From contig VXAI01000019.1 of NCBI GenBank assembly GCA_013399305.1, positions 6,672,053 to 6,736,052 on the forward strand: 64,000 bases of DNA. Reading direction: 5' to 3'. The stretch is from Rostratula benghalensis. Taxonomy: Eukaryota; Chordata; Aves; Charadriiformes; Rostratulidae. This document shows positions 36,945-49,125 of this stretch, piece by piece. Numbering within the stretch: position 1 is the first letter of the stretch; the number at the start of each line of letters is the position of its first letter. Under the pieces are notes generated by a model. That model had not been told where the DNA came from. It made no database searches and was given only the letters and a program-made list of their open reading frames with translations. A program made the translations under genes and the position numbers.

Positions 36945-36994
36945 AAAACTCCTCCATTTCTCCAGCTGATGTGGTCTTAACGCAATACCATCAG
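36945..36994 (+). other. Exon candidate, 50 nt, plus strand
   Basis: A textbook acceptor (pyrimidine-rich ctttcaccctgtacc, then ttggcag) precedes 50 nt that end in CCATCAG/gtgagt, a consensus donor. Of the three frames only one is open; after two bases it reads NSSISPADVVLTQYHQ and leaves phase 0. The peptide is plausible as a surface or secreted protein segment, but I do not recognise it. If real, it is an internal exon of a plus-strand gene; the GC-rich donor segment at 26 kb could lie upstream of it. A chance pair of good splice sites is the main alternative. Confidence 0.3.
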
Positions 36995-38758
36995 GTGAGT
37001 GCACAGGGGTGGATGATACAGTAAGACTGGTTTCTTCATTGTCTTTCAACTAACTTTCTGGTTTTGAGTAAAACCTCTATTTTTCCGTCCACTTTCTTTT
37101 GAGGTAGGTTTGAAAATCTGCCACCGTTACAAATGACCCACAATTTCTGCAACAAACTGAATAGTAACCGTGGAAAGATCCCTGGAGAGAAAACAACTTT
37201 TTACTTGTCAAAAATGAGTCAAAACGCCAACTACTCAACTTCTTTCTAAGATCCAGAAAATGCAGACATCTTAATTAATTGCCCTCCTATGCTCCTAAAT
37301 TATCTGAATAAGAAAGAGAACCAAAAAAATCAAGAGGGATTCAATGAAAACATGCCTCTGGTTGCAAAAGATGTGTTATTGTTTTAGTAAATCAGTAATA
37401 TAAAAATGTAAAAATGCAGAGACTGTAATATGTGCTCTATAAGCACTGAATAATTCACTAAACAGGATTATGGTAATCTGTTTTTTAAAAAGAGATATAA
37501 TTTATTTCATGCAAGATTTTGTACCCTCTGAATATAATGATACAATTATAAAAATTATAAAGATTTAGAAATAATTTGAATGGCTTTTCACTGAGTATTT
37601 ATGTAGATGACTAATGACTAATGACTAATAGGAAACAACCCTTATTATGGTGATGCCAAAAGAATTATGAGAAATTGTCATTTCTCCTCTGTACCTAGCA
37701 CAATGGGGAGTAGAACAACGGAAGTAAGTGGGTTGGTCAGGGAAAAAAAAAAAAAAAGTCTATGGAAAAATGTAGGCACCCAGTATTGTTATTACATGCA
37801 CACATTAAAAATACAAAGGTACCTGAATGTTTTTGGTTTACCTAATATCAAGGCATTCAGAACCCTGCAGAATCCTAGTGCACATTCCTACTAAACTGAC
37901 AGCAACATTGTCACATATGAATGTTCTTGTGGCCCAGATGGATATTTTGGTTTTGGTTTTCGGTGTATTTTGCTTGCTAAAAATAAGTGAAAATAAACCA
38001 AGACAAATAACTGAGCCCCAGCCCTAAGTTGCTCTGGAATGAGAAAGTTCAGATATAATGCAGGGACCCATTTGGCCACTTCAGCGTTGACTGATGGGGA
38101 CTGTGGTGACAAAGAGCCTGTGAAGGGCAGAGATTTCTGCTTCTCTTGTAATACTGTTCTGCTGAAAGCATGCAGGAGAGCCATCATGGGCTACCTCCTG
38201 CTGGGTAATTTTGTTTTATTTTGGCACAGAGAAGTGAGAAGATTTCCACGGGACAAAAAGAGAGCTGGTAGCTGACTGTGACTGACAGCACAAAACATTG
38301 AAACAATAATCCACCGAGATCATTTATGTAAAAAAAGGAACCCAGAGATATTCAGCCCCTGAGGCTTCTCTTGTAAGAGGCTATTATTATTTGTATTGAT
38401 TTTGGTATGCAAGTTCTCTCTTTCCTCCTCTCTCCTGGCCCACAGTGCAAACTATAAATAATAAACGAAAGAAGTCTTGCCCTGAAACCATCACTACCTT
38501 TGCAGCACATTAATTTGTGCACCTCCAGTTGGAAAACCAGAAAAAAATCACGGGGAAAGTGGGTAGGCTGAATGAAGCCCTGCCTTCAAAACCAAAGAAA
38601 AACACTTTCCAGCATTCTCACCTGCATCAAGGCCTCCTGATGCGCTATTTACAAAATACTACCTAAATGCAACATGAAAATGCCCTTTTTTGATGCTAGT
38701 TCTGCTTTGACTACATATATTTTGATCAGATACTTCTTTGTGTCCTCTCATCCACCAG

Positions 38759-38870
38759 GCAATATTGTATTACTAACTCCCAACATTGCCCAGGCTACTG
38801 CACGTCTTGGGAAATGGAGACAATTGCTTGTCCTCACTCTCCCAAGACACAGGGATTTGTGTCAGTACAG
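38759..38870 (+). other. Exon candidate, 112 nt, plus strand
   Basis: A strong pyrimidine tract (ttctttgtgtcctctcatcc) and accag acceptor lead into 112 nt ending AGTACAG/gtgatg. Two frames stay open. One is rich in cysteine (QYCITNSQHCPGYC) and leaves phase 0; the other reads NIVLLTPNIAQATARLG. The phases do not join directly with the candidate at 36945. The donor is weaker than consensus. It is unrecognised as a protein and may be chance. Confidence 0.2.
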
Positions 38871-39283
38871 GTGATGTTTTCTCCCTACTTGTCTGCTTTT
38901 AAGAATTTTTGAATAGAATTATAAGCATGCTGGGAAATTTCATAGCTGAAAGCCTGGCTTCATTCCTCTCTGTTGGAATGTGGCTGTTAAGTTTAAGGCT
39001 GGTAGGATTTAACTTTGAGTGTCTTGGGTATCCAATCCATGTGTATTTCACCTTCTTGTGTATTTCCTCATCCTTTTAATTTCTGTTCTTAATATGTAAA
39101 ATTATATGTCTACCACCACATAACAGAATCTTGGAGTTTTGGGTAGGGTATAATGTAATACAAGGGTTAGACCTTCCCAGTAAATATCTCAGTTGAAATA
39201 CTGAGCTATGTAATGTGGGGCAAAGATTAAGGCCTTTTGTGGTGGGTTTGCATTTTATTGCTGTGTGACACCTCATATAGTCT

Positions 39284-39428
39284 TCCCTGGAGGGGTTCAA
39301 GGCCAGGTTGAAGGAGGCTTTGAGCAACCTGGTCTGGTGGGAGGTGTCCCTGCCCAGGGCAGTTGGTTGGAAACAGATGATCCTTAAGGTCCCTCGCAAC
39401 CCAAACCATTCTGTGATGATTCTATGAT
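39284..39428 (+). mobile_element. CR1 LINE 3' tail, plus, about 145 bp
   Basis: This is a terminal fragment that begins at ccctggaggggttcaaggcc and runs through ggaggtgtccctgcccaggg to ccattctgtgatgattctat. The tail keeps one extra gat unit. It is the same subtype as the 35518 tail and very similar in sequence, so these two insertions probably date from the same wave. Confidence 0.94.
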
Positions 39429-42400
39429 CTTTTTGGCCAGTTCAGCCCAGCTGTCCCAGCTGTGTCCCCACTCAACCTCTTCCCCATCACCAGCCTCCGT
39501 GCTAGAAGGACAGAGTGAGAAACAGAGAAATACCGGGTGTTCTGGGAGCACTGTTCAGCAATAGCTAAGGCATCCATGTGTTATCAATGCTCTTAGAGTC
39601 ACAAATTTAAAATAAAAAGAACCATCTGGGCTTCTGTGAACCAAATGAACTCCATCCCAGCCAGACCCAGAACACTTGGCATGTAACAAACTTCTAACTA
39701 TAAAAGCCAAATGTCTAACAAATAAATTTGTGTCACCCAAGCAATCACATTTGAAGCAATATGACATCCAGTTTCCACCAATATAAGATTAAAGACCTTA
39801 GTGAATGAAAAGCCTGCACACAGTATATTCCAGTGACCTTACAAGGAAGATCTCAAAAACTAAGAAAATAATGGAAGACTGATAATAAAATGCAAGTCAG
39901 TCTGGGAATGAGAGAGGATTTATTTTCTTTCTCTTTCGAGCAGGATAGCTACAGTGTCCTGATATGTCTTAGAAGCTGGTTCTTCACTGGTGCTTGCAAA
40001 ATGGCAAGAGATGAGAGACAGCAGAGAGACTAAAAATTTCTAGCATAATTCTTATGCTAGAATATATGTATATATTTCTGACATAAGAATTCAACTACTG
40101 AATGTAAGAATTGTTTTTTTGTCAGAAATCTTAACATTTCTCAGTGCCGAACTTCCTATCTTCGCTGGCCACTGTGTACACTTGTGACCTGCTTTTTTAT
40201 TTCAGTTGGGGACCCATGATAAATAACATTCAGTGTGAGCATCTGATGAATCCTGGAGATACTGCTGGAAGCAGTCAGTAATTTCTCCGATCCTAGTGCA
40301 GCATCTGCGTGCTGTTAGAAATGTGGAAATAAACCGAGCAACCGAATAATCAGAAATACTTTTGAAATGTGCTGGCTAGATGGATCTAGATGGATGTTAC
40401 ACTGGGGATCAAATTCATCCTTTTCAGTGTCTTCTCGGTGATATTATCATTTGGGTGAAATATTAAAGTTACAAGGAGATGTTGCCACAATAGGGACCTG
40501 ACTGAAAATGAATGTTGCTTATTTCTTTCTCTGTTCCAGTTGGTTGGTTTGTGCAGTCCTTCACTTTCCTACAGTAGTTCAGAAAAACCCTTTGAAATGT
40601 ACAATTAAGACTTACTTCACAGTTCCTTTCTGTACAAAACCCCCCTGATTGAAGACATTTTAATCACTTTTATTTCCACAAAACTGTGTTGGGCATACCT
40701 GTAGCACAATAAGTCATTTCACTTACAGGCTATTGCAGAATTTTTTTTCCCAGCATCTTTATGACCATAGAAATGTAAAGATGTATTGAGCTACCGGGGG
40801 CTGACTTAATTGGTTGCAGCGCATTTGAAATGTGATGGAGGATGATTTAATCAACCTCTAACACTGATGGAGTTAAGCACTCTGTCCACTAGAAAATGGT
40901 GTAATCTTTCATTGAGTTCCTAAGTGCTTGTTTACGGTTCTTTTGAAGGTGCTGTACCGGTGATTGTGTATTGCCATCCATCGTAGAGACTACAGAAATG
41001 AAAACAGCTACTGCAAAGCATGAGAGATGTGTCAGATGCCAGAAGATAAATATAGTTTCAGGGGTGATTGATAGATATTAACTGTTTAAAAAAGTCCATA
41101 ATCTATGAAGTGTCAAGTATGCATACTGAATTAATGAAAACAAAGATGCACATATTCTATATTTTTCTTGTCAAAGCAGGAATTACACAACATGTTTTCT
41201 TTAAATTTTAATGCTGATTATCATTGCTTTTACCTGATGTTTTCTTAGAATGAGTTGCTTACGTCAAACTGTTTGTCCTTGAAATTATGAAAGTGGATAA
41301 ATATGGAACACAGCAGTACAATCTCTCTAATTTTCCTGATATGACAATCAGGTACCTGCACCTCTCTGGACTATATTGTCCTTGTGAGGAATCAAACACA
41401 CTCAATCTCTGCTGGGTTTGGCTGTCGTTTCACCCATCCACTGAGATCTGGAAAACTGACTTTGCAACAGTCTGTCTTTAAAATAAGCAGCACCCAAATT
41501 GCAAGCAAATCTGCTTTCCTAAGGACTTGCTGGGAAATTTATCTTAACGTTGCTCTTAGGCAACTAGCTTACCTTTGCTGTGCCCTGGTATTGTTTATTT
41601 TGCATGAACAGCAAAAGCACCTTCAAGAAATCATTGTTTCCAAAGCACACAGAGCAAACTGATGTCCAAGGGATGCCAGCTCTGAGTGCTTATTTTCTGG
41701 TAACTCAGAGATGAAAGAAGAGTGCCTAGAAAGGCAGCTGGGCAGGGGTTGTGGACATCAGCACTGGACATGAACTATTTCATAGTGCTAAAGTTTGGAA
41801 GGGATTTGCTAGAAACCTTCCATGCCTAACGTCACGAGAATATGTGTTAGTCATTTAGAAAAACAACAACAAACAAACAATACTCTCCCCCCCCAAAAAA
41901 ACCCCACCCCTCATCTAACCAACCAGATGAGAATATAAATGTTTAAATACTACCTAAATCACACCAAAACCACCTGACTGTTTTCTTGTTGAAGGTGCAG
42001 ATTTTCTCTCCTAAGTCCTCTTTTTTTATTCAACCCCCAAACTGCTGCTTTGTTTCCGGTTTGTAGAATTCACCACCAAAGTCACCGTGTCTGTTCATTT
42101 GTCCAGAAACTTAAAGTTTTATTTCTGGGCATACTGAGATGTACCTCAGACTTGCTTGTGATGAGCAGGTCAGTGCAGGTGTATCATGGCTGGCTCTCAT
42201 TCACATCTCTTCGTGCCTAAGTTAATATTAACTGAATAGCTTAATCAATAGAAAATTAATTGAATAACAGGAGAGTATTCATCTCAAACCTCTCTACTTC
42301 TGAATAATTTAGCCTGAAAGGTAGATTACTCTCCCGTGAGGTGTGAAATATCTCATCAGGGAAAGCAGCAGCTCTAGCTTTCACCTTTGGAAACGATGAA

Positions 42401-42604
42401 TGCTGTTTTGGAAACGGTGAACACTGTTCCGGGCTGCACTAGCCCCACAATTTTTTTCTGGTTCTATTTTGAAAGAAGTATCTGATGTTTGTTGGGTTAT
42501 TTTTATGAAAGAAAACACAAAGATTTCTATCAGTAGGTGAAGTCACTAGATTCCCAGAGGGGAGTAGGATTTGATGTGAATTGTGAGTTCTTCCTGTTGG
42601 CTGC

Positions 42605-42755
42605 CTCGGGCTCATCGTTTCGGCCTGATCCTTTCCTGTAACGAGTTTTCTGATGTCGAGGGCAGGGTACACCCCAGCATCATCGTGAATTTATTTCAGA
42701 GAGGTTATAGCCTACTAAATATAAAGCAGAGGCGAGGAAACAGCATCGTCTCGTC
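42605..42755. other. CpG cluster, function unknown
   Basis: About ten CpG sites in 150 bp. On the minus strand a frame (42439-42672) reads AGVYPALDIRKLVTGKD and further polar residues through the cluster, which looks more protein-like than average. No consensus donor or acceptor brackets it. It could be an old exon, a retrocopy remnant or a conserved element. Confidence 0.2.
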
Positions 42756-43325
42756 TGGTCTGCTTATGACCCAGAGTTTAACCAAAAAACTCTCTCAGAA
42801 AAATAGACAAACCAAATCACTTACCAAGTTTTGAAAATAATTCTGTGAACAAGATACTAATTTGGATATTGCCTGTGAAATACAGGGATATTTGAACAGT
42901 GGTGTTCACGAAGAGAAGAGCTGTCAACTAAAAATACAGTGCAGGCTTCTGACAATGAGTTCAGAATAGAAAATCAGAGAAATTATTCGCATTCTATTTA
43001 GCACCTAATACCCATGGAAGAAACTTGGTCATTACATGGACATGTCACCAGTGGAAGGGGACAAGAGGCAAAATCCATTCTATAAGTTATTTGTCACACA
43101 TTGTTCATTCTGCTCTAGCCCAGTGCCGATGTCAGGCAGACGGAACATGAAATAACTTTTCTACCTCTCTAGGTTCTCTGTAGAGAGGTGTTTCCACGTA
43201 CAAGAGCCGTGCTGTAGTGCTGCTGTATTTTTGAAGCCACAATTTGCTGGGTCATTCTCCTGATTAGCTGAGTTCCTGTACCAGAGAGTGTGTGGTGTAT
43301 TATGTATCTCATTCTCTTATTTCAG

Positions 43326-43346
43326 ATGACAAAGCCTAATTTAATT
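43326..43346 (+). other. Possible 21-nt microexon, plus strand
   Basis: The sequence attctcttatttcag is a near-ideal 3' splice site. It is followed after 21 nt by gtaagt, a consensus 5' splice site. The 21 nt are in-frame (MTKPNLI) and symmetrical. Neuronal microexons have this size and context, but a chance acceptor-donor pair at this spacing is quite possible. Confidence 0.2.
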
Positions 43347-44165
43347 GTAAGTACCCCTGGGATTTATGGGGAAGTCGAAGCTCAATTTTTAAAAACTTTA
43401 ATATGGTTGCTGTAAAACTTAATTGTACTGTCTGGCTCTTTTAGTGGTAAATTCTAATTAATCTAAAGTGTGGAAAGGAAATGAAAGACTAATTTTTAAA
43501 AAAATTGCTTCCTTTTGTTCCTGTCTACTTCTTAATCTGAATATAACCTAATGAGGCAATGTTAGTTCAAAGCTTAGCCTGACCATTCTTTGCAAGTGGT
43601 TAATGTAACAACTGATTTTATTCTTGTAACTATTTTATGTGCACTGTAACATGGCTAAGACTATTGATTTAGTCAATAAACACTTATTCATGTCCAAACC
43701 AACCCTAATTGGATGGACATAAAATAAAGTGTAATACAATAATTATTTGATTGCCTATAAGAAGAGCTAAACACGTGAGCTGGACTTGCCGTCTTCCTCT
43801 GGGGATCTGCTGTCTGTACAATTGTCTCTGTCTCAAGTGTCTGGCATTTGCTAAAACTGGGAAGGGATAAGGTATGGGAGGATAATTGCTCTGTTGTTGT
43901 AGTTCATTTGTGATCTTAGATACCCCTGCAAGCAAGCAAAATTGCTTCCTGTCTAATGAAGATAATTTAACTACACAATAGCGGCACAAAGTTGCCTCAG
44001 CCTCTGGATCGCGTTCTGACTCTGGGACTCAGACAGGCACGTGGCTTTGGGACATCATGTTAATTTGTCACCTGCATTGGCTACAGTGAATGGGCACGAA
44101 ACCTGCCCGATGGCATTAACGTGATTGTTTTCAACTCTGTACTTTGGGGAACGTGATGCACTCAC

Positions 44166-44266
44166 CTCCCCTCTGCTGAACCCCTCAAGGTCAAACCTCC
44201 GTAAGGTTTCGAGGGTGGGCACTGTAGGACTAACTAGGAGGTAATAAGCTGCTGGACCTTCCCTCA
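44166..44266 (-). other. Weak exon candidate, 101 nt, minus strand
   Basis: On the minus strand, aaatcttgcag precedes 101 nt ending GGGGAG/gtgagt. One frame is open across it and beyond (44055-44495, 146 codons), with the piece PTLETLRRFDLEGFSRGE. That piece has a faint likeness to the CR1 ORF2 end (PSLETF...), so a very old CR1 relic is a rival reading. The pyrimidine tract is weak. Confidence 0.15.
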
Positions 44267-44756
44267 CTGCAAGATTTTTAATGAGAAATAATACAATGAT
44301 GTGTTTATGCTGCTTGCAGCAGTTCCAGATTCGTAGCCATCTCAGGGACGACGGACATCTCTGCCAAAAGAAAAAGAATTTCCATTTGTTCCTATCCCTG
44401 CCTCCTATTAGAGGTGAAAGAGGTGAAAGGATGAAAGATCTCATTACTTCCAAACTGCCTTTCTTTGCCATATGGAGAGTAAAGAACAAAAACATCTCTT
44501 TCTCTTCTCTGAAGGGAAAGGGATGAAACCATGTTTTCCCACACAGGCTTTAATCTCTGGGACCATAGTGCATGTGGCAGTACGGGAAACAGAAATAAGA
44601 GAATGAAATAAGGGATCAGCTCTGCTGAAACCTGGGGTCCGGGGCTGTGGGCAAGGTGTTTCCTCACTTTTGAAGGAAATTCGGTGTGTGTACAGGGGTA
44701 GAGATGACACCAAGGCAGGGAGCGCCGTTAGCCTTGAATGTTTTGAGGATTTGGAG

Positions 44757-44770
44757 GGTATAAAAGAGGA
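44757..44770 (+). promoter_or_regulatory. TATA-box-like sequence
   Basis: A perfect TATAAAAG sits in a G-rich setting (ggagggtataaaagaggagt). A start about 30 bp on, near 44790, would transcribe rightward into the CpG-rich patch at 44870-45090. No matching gene is visible, and TATA strings are common in AT-rich DNA. The G-rich flanks make this one a little better than average. Confidence 0.2.
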
Positions 44771-44869
44771 GTCAGGGGGCTTTGGAAAGCCATGCAGTTT
44801 TAACAGCTTTTTGAGGTCAGGCCTGCTTTTGCTGCTGTCTTTGGTCATGAACTGAGTGACACCTGTACC

Positions 44870-45090
44870 CGTCTCTCTCTGTCATCCCTTCTGAAACCGC
44901 CTCCTCGCTCTCCGCGGGGGGCAGCTGCCTGGGAAGACCTAGATTGGATGTGGCTCAGCTTCATAACCTTGGCTCAGACCTCCGAGGAAAGTGCTAAGCT
45001 GAGAGGAAGTCTGCGGAGTAGAGGCACGCCAGATAAGAAAGGCAAAACCGCAGACGGAGCAGGATTGTTGGGGCTGTGTCATTAGTAGCT
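44870..45090. other. CpG-rich patch
   Basis: About eleven CpG sites within roughly 220 bp, starting with a pyrimidine-rich stretch and ccgcggggggcagctgcctg. It has higher G+C than the flanks, no recognised repeat and no long frame. Together with the TATA-like box upstream it could be a weak promoter or a transcribed non-coding exon. Confidence 0.25.
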
Positions 45091-47955
45091 CGAGGTTTCA
45101 AGAGGAAGAACATCAGCATGAAAGGGTAGAAAATCCCAAAGGTGAGAAAAATGGAGTCAGTGAAAAAGGATCTGTGTCAGGGGCAGTGGAATCTGGCCCT
45201 TCCACTCCAGGCTGGTGCCTGCCCAGCCAGCTGAGACTCCGGGGGTCTTATCATGCCAGAGCCCGTATAAGTACTTCGTCTAGTGGCTTGTTAAATCCCA
45301 GATATCTCTGTGTGCATCAGCCAATAAATAACTGCATTATATTTTAAGCTGCATGTATCTTGCTGGCAGATGCTCTTTGTGCAGGGCGAAAAATGCCTGC
45401 AAAATGACCCCAGTGGAAGGGTAACATACCTTAGCAGAATGTTCCTCCTCCTATGAAAGAAGAGCTTAGTCTTCATGGTGAGAAACTTCTGTATTTTGAG
45501 TGCAACTTTCACTGTAGCCACAGATTATTGCTTTTCCCTGCAATGATTTCATTTCCCTACTGATGCAGGGAAGTGAAGCTATTGGAGTGACTGATGTGTG
45601 TAATTTGTGACTGGATAGTCCTGCTGTATATACATGCACTTACATATGGTCACTTAACAACCGAAGCATCAAAAATACCCACAATACATCAAAGTAATTC
45701 TGAATGCTGGCTAATATAAACCTATAACAGGAAGGAAGTTCAGAGCAGAAATCAAACTTTCAGGTATTAGTGATCTCGCTATGTCTAGATATTGCAATAC
45801 TTTACCAAAGGTAAGGGTGGCTCTAGAAGAGTCTTTGATGTAGTGATAGATAAGAATGGCTTTTCCATTTCAGCCCTGAACTCTAAGTTCTTGAAATGCA
45901 TTTAAATGATTTTTTTTTTTCTGCCTAATTAAGACAAATCCAAAACAAAGATGAAGAAAAATAGAAGGGATATTGAGAAGCCCCAAACCAATTTCCTTAT
46001 AAACTCAAAGAGATAACTTCTGCTACCAATCATTACTCCATCACAGCATACAGGTATTACCTCCCTGAAATTTATGTCATGGTACACAAAGCATATTTTT
46101 ACCACCTACCACACATTATCTTTTCATCTATTTTACAACCCTGTAGAAGAGCATCACTCTGAAGTCACACACAATCTAATTTCAAAAACAACTTTGATTT
46201 TTTTTAACCTAAATTAGAATAATCTTAAAAGGGAAATTGTTCAGAATGTTCTGAGCTTATTAAATGGGACCATATTTCGTTATTTCAAGACAGGCAACTA
46301 CAAATATACAGACTCACTATTATGGAGATAAACTTAGATTATACATTTTAGGAGAACTATTCCAATTTTAGCAGTTCTACACAGGCAGCTACCCCCGTGC
46401 CCTAGGGCTAGAATTTCATCTTAAATTCTAGAAGGCAAGGTAGATAAAATGTCTTACAGAAATGTGCACTGAAGTCTTTCTGCTCTCTGAGCTAAGTAAA
46501 TTTAAAATTAATTAAATTTTCCATTAAAAATGCTTTCTTTTGAATTTGGGCCTGTAACAGAACTTTGCTCATTGTTCATTCCAGTTATATGTGATCCCAG
46601 CACCTTCTCAGATTAATGTAAATATTCTAACAGCTCAAGGCTTTAAAAATGACCTTACTTCTTAGTCTCTGCCTGGAAATTAAACATAATTTGTGGGTGT
46701 GTACTCTAAAAATATATCTTATGTACAATGCTGGACAGAAAATATTGGATTTATTCACAATTTTCTTATCTTTAGATCACTTGGATAAGAAATAAGTTAT
46801 CTGATTGCACCTGGATGAAGCAAATATTTGTTGGATGTTTGAGTTATTTTTGTAAGCTGAATTATCAAATGAATCTAAAACCTAAAAGAAAATAAAATTC
46901 TTATAATGCCCACTTTAATACCTGCCATGAATGCAGCTGCTCTCTTAATGAAAATAGACTGCACTTTATAGCTGCTGTATTTTCACAAGTACCTTTTTTT
47001 TTCAGTAGTAAGAAATGGGTACTGGATGTTTAAATACTGATTATTGAGATGTTCATTTACTGATACTACCTTGGTTTCCCTCCTGCTTTTAAGCAGCACC
47101 GCTTTAACAACTGCATAAGTCTCATAGACACCCCAGCATTAGCCAAGCATTCTGTTGCCAAGCAACATTTAGTCCACATTTTTAAAGAATTTGTTTCATT
47201 TGACGTACATCAGTCAGTTATTTTCATCTACAGGCTGACGTGACCCTCATTTTTAGATTTTTAATATGACTGATCATCAATGGCACTGATTGGCATAGGT
47301 GGTACTTGTAGCCACTGGAAACTACAATAAATTTGGAGAAGCAGAAACATTGTGATCAAAGTTGTGCTTTGTGTCACATCGAAGCACCTTTTCTGCCAGC
47401 TTTTCTGTTTTTATGAATCTCAATTTAGGAATATTTCAGCTGCAGAGTTTCCTAATGATACTTCAACATTTTACACCTGATGGGAATTTAGGCACCGTGA
47501 ATGTAAGGTTCAAATATGCTTTCCAAAGAAATGCTTGCACTAATAGTCAATGTTTCGTTGACCTAAGTAGCAAATATATGCTTTATGCTATGGAATGCAT
47601 GATGAAATGTTAAAAAAATGAAGACAAAACCCTCATGTCGAAATGGAAATGTGAAAATTGCAGCATGAAATTCTACACATCCTATATAAGGTTATATAAG
47701 ATGTGGAAAAGTTGCAGCGGACCTACTTTAAATCTACAATGTAGTGCTGGAGCCTTTTGACAACAGAAGTTACACAGTAGTTTTGCATAACACAATGTTT
47801 TTTGACAAAAGAAGCGCACTCCTGGAACCCCGAGAGGAACAACAGAACAGCGAATCCTGCCCTGAATATCTAACGGGTGTGAGAAACGTGGGCTGGTGCG
47901 GGTGGTGACCGAGTAAACGATCTCATGGCTGACCCCTGGTCTTGCAAAGGACCTT

Positions 47956-48024
47956 ACTCTGAGCAGGAGGCTGAACTACACACTCCCAGGGTCCCTTCCG
48001 ACCCGACCAACTCCATCGTTCTGC
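47956..48024 (+). mobile_element. Degraded CR1 3' end, plus, about 70 bp
   Basis: The text ctgagcaggaggctgaacta and gggtcccttccgacccgacc ending ccatcgttctg follows the CR1 3' end with many changes. It is more diverged than the other tails here, so it is an older copy or a different CR1 subfamily. The left boundary is unclear and may extend to about 47850. Confidence 0.55.
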
Positions 48025-48159
48025 CCAGGTAGAACTGGAGCTCAGCTTCTTCCACCCGCCCATCACTTAGCAAATTTGGATTTCCTGCTGGGGCCCTCCA
48101 CAGCAGGAGAAACTCTGCGGTATTTCAGTCAGGTTTCACTCACAATACCCAGAGTAACT
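48025..48159. other. Short spacer between two CR1 relics
   Basis: No clear feature; the left part is moderately GC-rich. It may be part of a broken older CR1 insertion. Confidence 0.4.
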
Positions 48160-48290
48160 CACCGGCATCAGCAAACTCACTTCGCAAATCAACTCCTTCC
48201 CCAGGTAATTTATGAATATGCTGAACAGCCTACATCCCCCTGCACGTCTTGTGGGACTCTGCTGATGATTCCTCTACCAAGCCCCCCAAC
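48160..48290 (-). mobile_element. Degraded CR1 reverse-transcriptase fragment, minus
   Basis: Read on the minus strand, this segment aligns with the CR1 ORF2 region coding the catalytic neighbourhood of reverse transcriptase. The plus strand gives the antisense of the LFNIF...DDL stretch (gtaatttatgaatatgctga) and of the ADDT stretch (ggcatcagcaaactcacttc). It is the only piece here from the middle of ORF2 rather than its end. It is so decayed that no frame survives. The plus-strand 103-codon frame across it is antisense noise. Confidence 0.55.
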
Positions 48291-49125
48291 CCGCCTCCTC
48301 CCCACCCCGATTAGTTGGTACACTGTTTTAGGAGTGAAAATAAGCCAACAGGCTGTACTGAAAACCTGTCAAAAGAAAGTGAACTGAGAAAAAGCAGCAA
48401 ATACATCTTCCTCTGAAATGTCATCAATTCTCGGTTTCAGTACTGTTTGAAATTGCATTTTATTTTAGGGAGAGTGACTTTTTTCCCCGAGTTGAAGTAC
48501 TGCACTTAAAATCAAAAATTTGTATCAAATGGAAAAAATGATTTTAAAAACAATTGTTGTTTGATTGTTTGCCTTTAATCCATGAGATTTGGTACTCTTG
48601 TGTCTTAATTTAACAAAAGTTTAAAGCCTGAGGTAAAGTATAAGAGTACACCAATCCATGAAACTGTTTCAGCGTAGTTAATGGTTTCATCGAACTGAAG
48701 TGGTTATTATTCGTAAGGTCTGAGTCATTGATGATTATAAACACAATGGTACAAACAGAGAAGCCCAGGCTTTTAAAGAATTCTAAATCCTACTCATGTA
48801 TGCAAGTAAAACCAGGTTCTTAGGCGCTCAGGCGAGTAATTCCACTTAAATGTGAGTGCCTGATCTGCTCGCTGCTGGGGAAATTGAACACACAGGACCC
48901 CTCAAACTGATGGCAGGTTACACGGGGTCTTCTCTAACACATGCCAGACTCATGGCCATTTCTAAATCTGTCTTTTTCACTCTTGGCATTCCTCGGCCAC
49001 ACCCTGAATAAGTCTTTCTATATTTCCTTCTTGTGCCCTTTTTCCTTTATTTTTATTTTAACATAGTGATTTTAAACCTGTAGGCTAACTGTTCTTGAAA
49101 ATGTCTGCAGATATACATATAAATT
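48291..49125. other. Unique DNA, nothing supported
   Basis: AT-rich, repeat-free sequence. The part near 48400-48720 has an evenly mixed text of the sort seen in conserved non-coding elements, but no specific site can be named. Confidence 0.5.

Larger units (their letters stand above)
35668..39283. other. Unique DNA with several exon- or enhancer-like bits
   Basis: AT-rich and repeat-poor. Listed separately inside it are a regulatory-looking block at 36470-36620 and exon-like pieces at 36945-36994 and 38759-38870. Small items: three tandem ATGACTA units at 37607-37627 and an A run at 37742-37757. No complete gene. Confidence 0.55.
39429..47955. other. 8.5 kb of unique DNA with CpG patches
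   Basis: No transposon is visible here. It is mostly AT-rich, with CpG-retaining patches near 42605-42755, 43980-44380 and 44870-45090, a C/A-rich run at about 41887-41910, a 21-nt microexon-like unit at 43326 and a TATA-like box at 44760. The mixture suggests regulatory DNA or unrecognised exons, but no gene can be assembled. Confidence 0.5.

Noticed and set aside
44055..44495. 146-codon minus-strand frame as a complete gene
   Set aside because: No recognisable domain; the start lies in a lysine/phenylalanine-biased stretch. Only the small splice-bounded part was kept as a weak candidate.
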